Shown: positions 12,131 to 38,241 of the stretch, piece by piece | How positions within the stretch are numbered: position 1 is the stretch's first letter | How the letters are laid out: each line of letters opens with the position of its first letter | Source of the DNA: Acanthopleura granulata | Taxonomy: Eukaryota > Mollusca > Polyplacophora > Chitonida > Chitonidae | Assembly (NCBI GenBank): GCA_016165875.1 | Contig: JABBOT010000012.1 | Coordinates: 10,626,136 to 10,690,135 of the forward strand | DNA: 64,000 nt | Direction of reading: 5' to 3' | The notes under the pieces: generated by a model | Told to the model about the DNA's origin: nothing | Database searches by the model: none | What the model saw: the letters and a program-made list of their open reading frames with translations, nothing else | Made by a program: the position numbers and the translations under genes

Positions 12131-14189
12131 CCACATGGTGGAAACCTTCCACAGTTACAACATAACAAAGTGTCTACGTTCAACATGTATTTCTGAACTT
12201 CTGGTAGAATTGTACACTGTTCAAGAATAGGTACTGTCAAACATACCAGCTGGGACATTAACCGGTGTAAACATAAAGATGGTACATGCACAGCTGAGAT
12301 ACACAGACATTATTAATCCCATGTGCCTTTTTGTGAACCCGAACACATGAAATTGTTCAAAAGGGCTGAAGAACTGAAATAAAACGGGGGAAAAAAAAAG
12401 CTGCTATACTGATTATGAATTGCAAAACGGTTTCACTGACAAAAGCTTTTATCAGTGAACTGCAATATTGCTCAGGTTTTGAGCAAACTAATCTTGTAAC
12501 AAAAACCCAGCCCTGTTACAAACAGAAAGATATTTGACAAATGTCCCTTACACAAGACCATGCACACAAAGAAAAAATATGCCAGCTTAGTTAAAGGATG
12601 TTTGGTTTTCATCTCACTACACAACATCAAAAACATCAAAAGGTTTTTTTTCAGTGACTTGCAGGCCTCTGGGATTATTAACAAACTCTGAGTATACAGT
12701 TCATAAAGTCATGCTATTAAATGTGACATGCTCGTCTTTGACATTCAGTGTACAGGACAACCACATCATCTTTGGCCTCTTTGTACAGATTCCATCATGA
12801 GAATAGGCAAGTATCAAATAGCACTAGGGTACAAAATGATAAAAAAATGGGGAGCCTCTGAAATCTGGAACAATAAAAAATGATGTATCAAAAAGAGTTG
12901 TGAAAACCAGCACACTGAATTGGCAACTTTCCAAACACCACGCATCACTTATTGAAAAGCACGACTGTTAGATGGGTTGTGACAGCAGTTCATTCTCGCT
13001 GCTCAGTGTAGGATTGGTTGTTACACCTCATGAATCACAGCACAAAAAGAAAGGACATGCAAACTGAGACAAATGCTTCGCCTCGATGAATTAAAGAGAT
13101 AACCTTTCTTGAACCAAATAATACGGTTTACGTCAACATCAAGCCATCTTGCACAAATCCAAAAGCTACATCATTCCATCAGTTTTATCCTCAAACATGT
13201 TCAAAGTTTTCATCCCAAAAATATGCCCCCTTTACAAAGCTCGAAACATTCACCAGGCCTGCATTTGGTACTACAGCAAAGTTTGACTGTTTTCTCAACA
13301 TGCATGACATTGACAGTGCAGGTTCCCTAAAGTGACATGTTCACAACTAAACAATCCCTTTTCCAATGAGAAGACAGACTAGATATTTTGTGGCAAGTTA
13401 TTACTAATACATGTATTATGAAAACAGGAAAATGGCAGTTTTATCATAAGCAGCAGCATACTGAGTATTTACATGTAAATCAATGTGCATGGATGGGATC
13501 TTTCCTCCTAACTCTCCAGCCTTATTAGATTCTTCATGGATTTTCATTACATGTGAAAACAAAACAAGGCTCAAATGTGTCCTATACAACATTTGTCAAC
13601 AACCTCTAACCTTACATGCACACAGGGTAACACTTTTTTTTTTTGTAACCCTTTCTGATTGCAGTTCCTTTACTCTCTTACGCTTTCATGCATTATCTAT
13701 TTTCCATCAGTAATCAAGAATCCAGCAAAGAATTAACATGCATTGATGAAGCTGAACAAACAAAACACTACTTAACACATTTAACTGAAAGATGCAAACA
13801 TAAAGGCTTATTCCCACTACGACTTAGATCCACAATGGCAAAAAACACTGCACAGTGCATATATTCCTGTGTGGTAGCGTAATAGTGGCTGAACATTGGA
13901 TAGAGCCTTGGTTTTCCAGTAGCAGATGTTATCCTTCTTCCACAAAATCGTTTCAAGAACAAATCAGCTTTTTAAATACTTAATGATATACGTAGAAACT
14001 CTAAAAAGGTTAAAAACGTTCACTATTAGTACAGTTGTCAAGTTTTCTCACAAGTTTATGTTGCTACACGTAGATGCAAGAAGTGTTGACCTAAGTCACT
14101 ACTAAAAATTAGCCTTAAAGTTTGTGGCTCAATGCCGAATAAACCAATACACCATGCCATCCTAAAGAAGAATCCTATCAACACCACCT

Positions 14190-14233
14190 TTATATATATA
14201 TAAACTATATATATATATCATCTATATATATAA
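14190..14233. repeat. (AT)n microsatellite
   Basis: Alternating TA units, interrupted twice, are seen directly. Confidence 0.9.
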
Positions 14234-15075
14234 ATTTGTATAATTCTCTAAACAAGAAACAACTAGTGCATAACATACCATTTATAAGATGGGTTGGGAA
14301 GAAATGAGCTGTTCTAAGCTACAGACAGAGTTATCTACTCCTGGGTACTGAACCTGCCAGACATCATACCTATTGACAGCACAGGTAACCACTGACCGTG
14401 ACTACGCTAATGGTATCTCACCAATTCTGAGTGTGGGTGACCTGTTGACAATTACAAACGAACTGCTGAAGTGAAATGCAATGTATTATGTGTTCAACCT
14501 TTCTAGACTGCGCTCGACTACGCAACTAAGCATCAGTGACATGTTCTCAATCTAACAGAGCACAGGCAAATTTGGAAGAAATTATTCATTTTTGAAACTT
14601 GTGAACATGATATTTGCTCTCCAAGAGCTTACAGGATATTCATCAGGATATTTTGGCTTTGGTTTCACACAGTAATGCCTGTTGTGTGAGGTCTGGGAGG
14701 TAGAGATTATCCAGGAGCAATCTGTGCAACAGTGAACTGAGACCATTTGAAGGGGGGAAGAGCAACTATATAGAACATAACCTATGGCTATATATGTAAA
14801 TATATACAACAACAACAACAGACAACAAGTACACTTGCACCCAGAAGATGATTTAGCTATGTACAATGTATGTGTTTCCATTCCCACAAATGTACCACGC
14901 TCAGTCCCTTCAATATACAAAATAAAAACATTTGTTAAACCATAGCAGCACTCTGAGCTACAGTTCTGTACAAAATAACACTTTCAGTGGCAGTTTCTGA
15001 GGACTGTACAAAACAATGTGACTGGACAACATTTACGTGTGGTTAGCGCTGAATATCACTAAATATTAAATAAAC

Positions 15076-15113
15076 ATAATAATAATAATAATATAATAAT
15101 AATGATAATATAT
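15076..15113. repeat. (AAT)n microsatellite
   Basis: AAT units with two small interruptions are seen directly. Confidence 0.85.
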
Positions 15114-15801
15114 ACTTGCAATTATGAGGTGACTAAGACTAAATTTCGGCTGTGTAATTGATTTTTGTTTTCATTGTACCAAGTCTACATCTATTTGTAC
15201 ACTGCAGAAAAATTCTGGCTGCAAAATGTCAGGAAAGACACAACGCATTAGCAGGCATACAAGTACTGCATGCAAATTGTTGAGGCACATCTCTTGAGAC
15301 CAGACCGTGACCAGAACCTGCAGCTCTAAGGTCATTGGGACGCCGCCTGCTGAAGCAAGGGAGATAACTTTGTAACCTAGGACATGACACACTCACTCCT
15401 TTCAAAACAGTCAGTATGAAGCACAACGAAGCATCAGAGTAGAAAAAAACAAATCTGACAGCAATCCTTTGGTGTTAAGTGGGTTGTGGTGACCCAGGGG
15501 TTAAGTGGGTGCTGTTTCTGTGAAGAGGATTATACAGGTAACTGGCGTTCACCATGCCCTGTTCAGTGCTTGGTGTGGCCAGCCAAACTGACACAACAAA
15601 CAGATCAGGCCTGCAACTTTCAGTATATAATACAGAGCCAACCTTCACTGAGGAATCCAGCAGGCCTCTCTGGACCATGATGATGATCAGACCTGACAAT
15701 CCTTCAGCATTTCTGCATTAACACAGCATAATAATAATAATATATGGTATGCAGTGTGAGAAATACTCTGGTTGTTTAAAAATGCCAGCCAAGGGAGGTA
15801 A

Positions 15802-32052
<16,251 letters not shown>

Positions 32053-32316
32053 ATTTGTCCGAATCTGTCGAGTTCCTAGTTTCTCGTTCCACAGCCAGTG
32101 GAAATCTACTTACACCGTCGCCATTTTGCTTCTGCACTGTTTTCATTTACAAAAGAGGTACCAATCACCTTGCTCGGAATTGGTCACGTGCACATCCTGC
32201 CCAATGGGTGTAACTGTCAGGGGGATTGCCTGCAAATTCCAGTGTGTCACATCGACAGGAGATGGGGGTAGATTTTAGTGTGGAGCTGCTGGAGATTACG
32301 GGATAAACCGCGAAAT
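32053..32316. promoter_or_regulatory. Bidirectional promoter of FBXO11 and EFCAB11
   Basis: 264 bp separate the two divergent start codons. Seen in it: CCAAT at 32161-32165 and 32201-32205, its complement ATTGG at 32179-32183, the E-box CACGTG at 32185-32190, and CGCCATTTTG at 32119-32128 (on the minus strand CAAAATGGCG, the YY1 consensus). No TATA box is obvious. YY1 sites of this orientation usually lie just downstream of a start site, which would put FBXO11 transcription starts slightly above 32128. Shared control of the two genes is inference. Confidence 0.7.
32119..32128 (-). promoter_or_regulatory. YY1-type site in the FBXO11 5' UTR
   Basis: On the minus strand this reads CAAAATGGCG. 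The ATG within it (32124-32122) would open a frame of only four codons (Met-Ala-Thr-Val, stop). A donor-like GTAAGT follows at 32113-32108. Either a regulatory element with a minimal upstream ORF, or the end of an alternative 5' UTR exon. Confidence 0.5.
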
Positions 32317-32409
32317 ATGAACGATAATCTAGGTTTTAATCTCGGTGCAGAGGGCTACCAACACCTCCGTAGAGAATTGCTCGAAGATGAGCGAAAGTTA
32401 ATTTCAAAG
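32317..32409 (+). CDS. EFCAB11: EFCAB11 coding exon 1
   Basis: 31 codons (MNDNLGFNLGAEGYQHLRRE..., ending LISK), phase 0, donor AAG|GTAGCT. This N-terminus is not conserved with the vertebrate protein, but the join LISK-VFYMCD corresponds to RKWVEVFKACD. Confidence 0.85.
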
Positions 32410-35400
32410 GTAGCTTCAGCTTTCATTCAGTTCTACTTTTAGTTCAAATACGCCGAATCGGCATTGGAGCCGTCTCGCGAGATTGACGCTGCTTGGGCGA
32501 GACATGAGTGGGTGCTCTCGCAAACTAACGTAAAATAACGCTAAAAGACGTGATTTGCGGTAGTCACCATACCTTAGAATGTTGTTGTTGTTGTAGCGAC
32601 TACCAGAAATCACGCCTTTTTAGCGTTATTTTACGTTAGTTTGCGAGAGCATCCACTCATGTCTCTCCCAAACAGCGTTAATCTCGCGAGACGGCTCCAA
32701 TGCTGATTCATCACGTTGGGCGTGCAGTGTGAATCGTGACATGTCACGTCTAGTCACAATTGACACCTCAATCCCGTGTCGTCTTGGACAGATGATACCA
32801 AACGTGCACGTGTTATATCATGCTGAGGCCAAAATCCTGTGTCAAATTAAATGTTGTGTAGATTTTAATGTGAAAATTAATATTTAGTGTAAATACATCA
32901 CCTACATACTACATCATGTAAATGTATACTAATAGACTGCACAAGTTTATTTATTTATTTATTTATTTGCCTGTTGTTTTTGCCATACTCAGGTCAGGAG
33001 TACGCTGAATTGGCATTGGAACCATCTCGCGAGATTAATGCTGTTTGGTCGAGTCGCTGCCACAAGAACAACATTCTAAGCCATAGCAACTACCGAAAAT
33101 CACACCTTTTCAGCATTAGTTTGCGAGAGCACCCACTCATGTCTCGCCCAAACAGCTTTGACCTCGCGAGAGGGCTCTAATGCCGATTTGGCTTATATTT
33201 CACATATTCGTCCATCACAATTTAGCAACAGGGTGCTCCTTGGGTTTTTACTTGTAAACTTTGCTTTTAAAGATTTCCACTATATTTTGATCAACGACAG
33301 TCACGATCGAGGAGACTATTAGAAATTGAACTATAGGATTCCCATATCAAGAAGTTCGTCAGGGTTAGGGTGCCCTGATAATGTTGTATTGCCCTATCTC
33401 TGGCATATCCCAGCTACTCTAGGTTCCTGTTTTCGATAGCAGGATTCTGTCAGGGGCAGTTACTCCGCTTGGTCCATCATTCCTCGGGTCCCTCAGTGTT
33501 CACCGTTCCTTTCAGTTTTCACAGCAGAACTGCTAGTCTCCTAGCTCATGTCCAGTGTCCAGCTTTTTAGTTAGCCCAGCTATAATACTGGGAGATATTG
33601 CCTGCCAGGCTATGTTTCATCAAGAAATAAAGACACCTGAATGGTTCACGCTGGGTATTCAGTCACAACTTCATTACCTTGTGTTACCCATGATACATTT
33701 GTCATCACAACAGTTAGACCACTTGTCAGACTTTCTGATGACCTCAGCACTGGCTATGGCCCTATCTCATAACATGATGAAAAAGATAGTAATTTTTAAA
33801 GAATAAACATATGGAGAGAGGGAGAGAGAGAGAGAGGCAGATAGGCTGTTTTTTGACTGGTTGATCAGGTTCTACCCAATAAACATTTTTGATAAAACCC
33901 TGTAGGAAGTCTTCGACCATATTGAAAATTTGAAATATGCTTTCTGGAAAAGTTCTTTGCTTTACTGTTGATACATGTACTTTCTCATTTCAGGTGTTTT
34001 ATATGTGTGATGCTGACTTTAAGGGATACTTAAGCAGAGAAGACATCAAGGTGGCATATATAGAACTGTTTGGATTTAAGCCATGTAAGGTGATTATTGT
34101 GTGTTCTCTCAGACTTGCTTGAATGTAACTAAAACATACATGTATACGTGTGTGAAGTCACAATGAACAAAAGTGGACGTGCGGCTGTTTCTTTTCAAAG
34201 GTCTTTTTCTGTGAAGATTATTTTCAATACTGCCAGAAGAGCTCCATTCAACAAATCCACATGTTTTTTGACTTCAAGAAAAAAGAAAGAATAAAAATTT
34301 CAAATCTCGAATCAAAAGCAATTTACAAGACGTGAAAGGCCTCAGAAATTCCTTATATGACTTTTCAAAATAACTCTCTGAATAAGGCAAACTGAGCACA
34401 GTAATCGTGGACGATAACTTACTAATAGGCCATTTTCTGTAATGCCTGTTTCAGTCAGAAATAGACAACCTGATGTCCAGATATGGAGGAACACAAAGTG
34501 AGGATGGACCACATCATGGTAAGTCACTGACCACAGGAACCAGTTCCATAGTCACAGCTTTGAGTTCAGTTAATATTTTATATTTAATCTTTGTATGAAA
34601 AAGTGGGAATTTAATTTAAAAGACAAGAAAAATGTTGTGCTCATACAAATGATGACTGTTTTAATATTCAGGACACTAAAGAGTAGAAATATCTTGTGCC
34701 AAAAATGCCTTTGTGGAATCAGACATTGGATTATGAAAGATTAGCAATACGCCAATGAAATGGTGACTTGCTTTACATCACACTCGGCTTACTATACCCT
34801 TTCATATGAAGCTCAGCACGAACTTTAAATGCCGGGGGCTGATTTCACAAGACTGATTTTGACATCAGTTAAAGGTTTAAATATGAGGCCTTGGGAGCTA
34901 AAAAGGGATAAACCTTGCAAGTTTGAAGTTAAGATAAAGCTGTTGCAGTTTCTCTGTGTTAGGGCATATGCTACATGATATATTGAACATCAGAAGGTTG
35001 AGGTCAGTGTTTTAAAATTGATTTGTTTGCTTATTTTTGTGCATGGTGTTAAATTCTTTGTCTGTAAATAGCATGCAAGAAACATTGTCAGTAACTTGCT
35101 AGAGGTCAGAGGTTTACCCCTTCTCCTGCTTTCCTCCATCCTTAAAAGTGACCACCATCATATGAGTGAAAAATTTTTGAGTATGGCATTAAAAAGCTAT
35201 CAAGTAAATAAATAAAAAATTAATAATAATTTGCTGTTTCAGGTCTAATGCTTGAAGAGTTTACAGCAGCAATATCCTCAAAAATGGCAGAGCAGGATGA
35301 GGATGAGGTCATTCGAGAAACCTTTCTGGCTTTTGACACCCACTGTGAGTCACATTAGTAACACAAGGGGAAATCGTCCTGACTTTTGACACCCACTGTG

Positions 35401-38241
35401 AGTCAGATTAGTCACCCAGAGGGAAACCTTCCTCACTTTGGACATAACATTTACGTTTATGTCTCCAAGAAGGAAGCCTTGTGCACTTGTAAAATACACC
35501 TTAAGACACATTTGTTACTAAGCGGAAAACCTTCCAAGCTTCTTGACACACTCCAAGGCTGACAGTGAAAAAATGGCTGGCAAGCAGTTTACTACTCTTC
35601 TTCTGGTCATTGTATGCAGGCGGTGGGAGAGTAAATCAAACTTTTTTGTATACTGATATACAAATGACCTGTTTCATGTTCACCTAAATTTAAGTTGAAG
35701 ACAAGAACCAGGTGAGGGTGAGTGATGACTCGCCTGTCATCGCCAGGACTACACATTGTGATTCACATTTGTCACTCAGAATGAAGTCTCCATTACTTTC
35801 AATACTCACTGTGAGCAAAGCTGTCACAGCTTTTATGCCTCACCAATGCAGTCAATGTGTAGGAATGTAACGATACACTGCCATATCAATATGTCGCAAT
35901 TTGTAGAGCTGCGATTTGATCCACAATAAGCCAAAACAAGTACCACGATACTCTCATCATAATAGTTTTATTTACTATCAGGTCCTCCGTGGCTCAGTCG
36001 GTTAGCACGCTAACGCAGCGCAATAACCGAAGCCTCCCACCAATGTGGTCACTGTGAGCTCAAGCCCAGCTCATGCTGTTTTCCTCTCCGGCCGTATGTG
36101 GGAAGGTCTGCCAGCAACCTGCGGATGGTCGTGGGTTTCCCCCGGGCTCTGCCCAGTTTCCTCCCACAATAATGCTAGTCACACAAGTGAAATATTCTTG
36201 AGTACGGCATAAAACATCAATCAAATAAATAAAAATAAATAAATATTTGCTATCAATAAACAGAGCTGTAAATTCACAAAACATTCTGTGTTGGCGAGTA
36301 TGTGTGCATTAACTAGACTTTAAATGCTTATTGACGACAGTTTGTCTGTAAGAACAAATCATGATTGACCTGCCTGCTTCTGGCTGAGGGCTGAAGTCTG
36401 TGTATTTGTACCAGGCGTGCTCTGGTTGGCCATCTTGAGTATTACAGGCAATCAAATCATCCGTACTATTTAGCCACCCACTCAACCAACCAAGATTGCA
36501 TCACAACAACAGAGAAGCAATTCAGCTGAAATGAAACTATTTGTTCGCATTCCCAGCTGGCGATCATGTGACAACTGTGTTTTGGACTTGCAGAACCGTG
36601 ATACAGCGAATGACGACAAGCATGTATCTGTTGCCTCATCTGTCCTAGTAGTGATGGTATCCATCCATATCTGTCTTTATAGCAAATGACTTCCTTTTGA
36701 CACACAGACGCATCAATCACATACCAAAGTTTTCTCTCCAAAATTATTCTTTGTTGTCATCATTATAGAACTATTTCTATCACATACAACATGTGCATGT
36801 ACCAAGTTGCCATGGTTCGGTAACACACTTAAGGTGGTTTCCTCCCACCATGACACTGGCCTCCATGGTATAAGTGACATATTCTCTAGTATGGTGTAAA
36901 ACATCAATCAAATAAATAAATATTACTGTGTCATGAAAGTATCGTATTGCGGCTTCTGTATCGTGAATCATATTGTATCGTAACAAAACCATATCATTAC
37001 GTGCCTATTAATGTGTGAGTTCAAGTTCAGCTCCTGCTAGGATTTCCTCTCCAGTCGTATGTGGGAAGGTGTACCAGCAACTTGTGGATGGTCGTAGGTT
37101 TTCCCTTCGCTCTTCCAGGTTTCCTCTCACAGTAATGCAGGCATATCGTTGAATAAGAGAAATATACTCTCATACAACATCAAATACATAAATCCAGGCT
37201 TTGGCATTTTGTGTGTTTAATTTGCAATGGAGAGCGATGCTATCTTCACTTCTGACACCCGTTTTGAGACAGATTTGTTGCTCAGAGACCAACAAAAACA
37301 TTTTTGTTAAATTTTGTGTGATTTATGTGAATTTAAAGAACTATGTTGCTTATCAAGATGAAATTTTGTGGATACATGTTTGAAATGTCTTTTCTAACAT
37401 TGCTTTTATCCATTACTATTAAACATTAATTCTCAAGATATTAAATAACTTGGATTTCTGTGTGTGTATGTGTAGAAGAAACCAAACCAGTTAAATGTGA
37501 TATGTCATATTCAGTCATTAAATCATGGTCTGCTGTCTCAGTAATTGGGTAAATTTACATATGATCCTATGATTCCAGATTGGACCAAAACTTAAACACA
37601 TATAAACATATCTGTCTTGGAATTCAATGTTTATGAAGACAGGTGGGCTTACATCTATTGTTCATATATTTTAGGTCGCGGTTTTCTCTTAAGAGAAGAT
37701 GTACAGAGGATATTCAGTAAGGTAGCTCCTCGTCTCCCCCCTGTTACTGTGGATACTGCCTTCCGGTTAGTTCTGTCAAGAGTTGATACATGTATGAAAA
37801 AAGTTAGGTATCCAAGTTAAAAAGGTTGAAAGGTTGAGATAATGTCATGAATGCCAGGGTAGTTGACTCTCCTCATATGAGTTGACAGTATTTCACAACA
37901 TTTCAGTTTGGCGATACCATTTATACAGTTATTAAAATTTGAGCTATGTTGCATTACTCGAACGTGAACATGAACGTGTCCAGTATCAACCATTTTCCTA
38001 AAAAATGTACATATATATTTTTATTGGTGGTTACAATGGTTTCTCGAACTCCTGAGTAAAGGTACCAAGGGAAATAATCGTGTAGATGCAATTTCATGTT
38101 GTTCAGGAATTGAGTTATCTCCCTTTAATCCCGAGACTTTTTCACCACGCTTGCAGGGAGATTGATCAAGATGGTGATGGACGTGTGAGCTTCAGAGATT
38201 TTCAGATGATGATGAAATATGATTTCGACTGCCACATTTGA
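32317..38241 (+). CDS. EFCAB11: EF-hand domain-containing protein 11 (6 coding exons, 176 aa)
   Basis: Small calmodulin-like calcium-binding protein of unknown cellular role. Exons 32317-32409, 33994-34089, 34455-34518, 35243-35344, 37675-37765 and 38157-38241 join with GT-AG borders and consistent phases. EF loop 1 is at 37-48 (DADFKGYLSRED) and matches the vertebrate DEDHKGYLSRED, including the unusual Lys at position 5 and Asp at 12. The second hand (about 80-95) has no canonical loop. The third, at 116-127 (DTHCRGFLLRED), is degenerate. The fourth, at 152-163 (DQDGDGRVSFRD), is canonical with D at 1, 3 and 5 and G at 6, so this is the likeliest Ca2+ site. VAPRLPPVTV matches the vertebrate VAPKLPERTV. 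The start at 32317 follows an in-frame TAG at 32269 with no other ATG between. Human EFCAB11 is about 163 aa. Confidence 0.93.
32451..32710. mobile_element. Foldback element with TCTCGCGAGA in both arms
   Basis: Left arm (32451-32567) and right arm (32590-32710) are inverted copies of about 117-120 bp, differing at few positions. Shared blocks are 'ggcattggagccgtctcgcg', 'gacatgagtgg', 'gctctcgcaaactaacgtaa' and 'aataacgctaaaa'. The centre is a short 'gttgttgttgtt' spacer. TCTCGCGAGA lies at 32473-32482 and 32682-32691. It sits 41 bp into EFCAB11 intron 1. Confidence 0.9.
33001..33192. mobile_element. Second, internally deleted copy of the TCTCGCGAGA foldback element
   Basis: Begins 'tacgctgaattggcattgga' and ends 'gctctaatgccgatttggc', the same termini as 32451-32710. 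The left arm keeps about 50 bp then jumps to centre sequence 'acaacattctaagcc'. The right arm is near complete but lacks the 'ttttacg' part. TCTCGCGAGA is at 33025-33034 and a one-base variant CCTCGCGAGA at 33162-33171. Confidence 0.85.
33193..33993 (+). other. EFCAB11: EFCAB11 intron 1, 3' part
   Basis: No exon or recognised mobile element. A (GAGAGG)-rich run lies near 33812-33840. Confidence 0.6.
33994..34089 (+). CDS. EFCAB11: EFCAB11 coding exon 2 (EF-hand 1)
   Basis: 32 codons, phase 0 both ends: VFYMCDADFKGYLSREDIKV, then AYIELFGFKPCK. LFGxKP is conserved with vertebrate EFCAB11. Confidence 0.95.
34455..34518 (+). CDS. EFCAB11: EFCAB11 coding exon 3
   Basis: Encodes SEIDNLMSRYGGTQSEDGPH H and the first base of Gly85. 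Two AG acceptors lie 4 bp apart; the second would put AAA TAG in frame, so the first (ending 34454) is the right one. Confidence 0.85.
34519..35242 (+). other. EFCAB11: EFCAB11 intron 3
   Basis: No exon. A SINE family A tail fragment occupies about 35085-35225. Confidence 0.6.
35085..35225 (+). mobile_element. SINE family A fragment
   Basis: Shows 'gtcagtaacttgctagaggt', 'ccaccatcatatgagtgaaa' and 'tttgagtatggcattaaaaa', then an 'aagtaaataaataaa' tail just upstream of EFCAB11 exon 4. Confidence 0.75.
35243..35344 (+). CDS. EFCAB11: EFCAB11 coding exon 4
   Basis: Encodes GLMLEEFTAAISSKMAEQDE, then DEVIRETFLAFDTH and the first base of Cys119. Donor ACT|GTGAGT. Corresponds to vertebrate FLNIVRKK... 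and VRHIFTAFDT. Confidence 0.93.
35320..35835 (+). repeat. Decayed ~53-bp tandem repeat seeded by the exon 4 / donor junction
   Basis: The sequence 'cttttgacacccactgtgag' that spans the exon 4 end (35344) recurs 53 bp later (donor-like site after 35397). Blocks like 'gaaaccttcctcac', 'agtcacattagtcac' and 'tactcactgtgagc' recur, more diverged, to about 35820. A similar 'cttctgacacccgttttgag' is seen near 37249. Confidence 0.7.
35983..36243 (+). mobile_element. tRNA-derived SINE, family A, best-preserved copy
   Basis: A box TGGCTCAGTCGG at 35990-36001 and B-box-like gagctcaagcc at 36056-36066 are spaced as in a tRNA promoter. The body contains 'gccagcaacctgcggatggt' and 'cgtgggtttcccccgggctc', and the 3' end is 'attcttgagtacggcataaa' with an (AATAAA)n tail. 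It lies in EFCAB11 intron 4, in the sense orientation. Confidence 0.93.
36825..36928 (+). mobile_element. SINE family A 3' fragment
   Basis: Contains 'ggtttcctcccaccatgaca', 'gtataagtgacatattctct' and 'agtatggtgtaaaacatcaa' with an AAATAAAT tail. The head is missing. Confidence 0.8.
37010..37197 (+). mobile_element. SINE family A, 5'-truncated
   Basis: Starts inside the B box region ('gtgagttcaagttcagctcc'), continues 'gtatgtgggaaggtgtacca' and 'cttgtggatggtcgtaggtt', and ends 'catacaacatcaaatacata'. Confidence 0.8.
37675..37765 (+). CDS. EFCAB11: EFCAB11 coding exon 5 (EF-hand 3, second half)
   Basis: Encodes CRGFLLREDVQRIFSKVAPR, then LPPVTVDTAFR with the Arg codon split CG|G. Donor CCG|GTTAGT is non-optimal. 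Confidence 0.93.
38157..38241 (+). CDS. EFCAB11: EFCAB11 coding exon 6 (EF-hand 4 and stop)
   Basis: Encodes EIDQDGDGRVSFRDFQMMMK, then YDFDCHI and TGA at 38239-38241. The EF loop DQDGDGRVSFRD has the expected Asp residues at positions 1, 3 and 5. Confidence 0.95.

Larger units (their letters stand above)
12131..15801 (-). other. FBXO11: Probable long 3' UTR of FBXO11
   Basis: This follows the FBXO11 stop codon directly and has no SINE copies, unlike the flanks, which fits transcribed UTR sequence. It contains an (AT)n stretch at 14190-14233 and an (AAT)n stretch at 15076-15113. Short open frames here (for example 14582-14920 and 15171-15426 on the minus strand) have no recognisable domains. 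The extent is inferred from the position of the first AATAAA. Confidence 0.4.

Noticed and set aside
14582..14920. 112-codon minus-strand open frame downstream of FBXO11
   Set aside because: It lies in the probable 3' UTR and contains simple-repeat translation (Tyr/Ile/Leu runs).
12131..15801. An additional gene between FBXO11 and the left flank
   Set aside because: No frame with domains or consistent splice sites; long FBXO11 3' UTR explains the region more simply.
34455..34458. Alternative acceptor TCAG 4 bp inside EFCAB11 exon 3
   Set aside because: Use of the second AG would place AAA TAG directly in frame; the first AG restores the phase needed by both neighbours.
35990..36066. Possible tRNA gene with A and B boxes
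   Set aside because: It cannot form an acceptor stem, is followed by the SINE body and tail, and the same body occurs elsewhere without the head; it is a SINE promoter.
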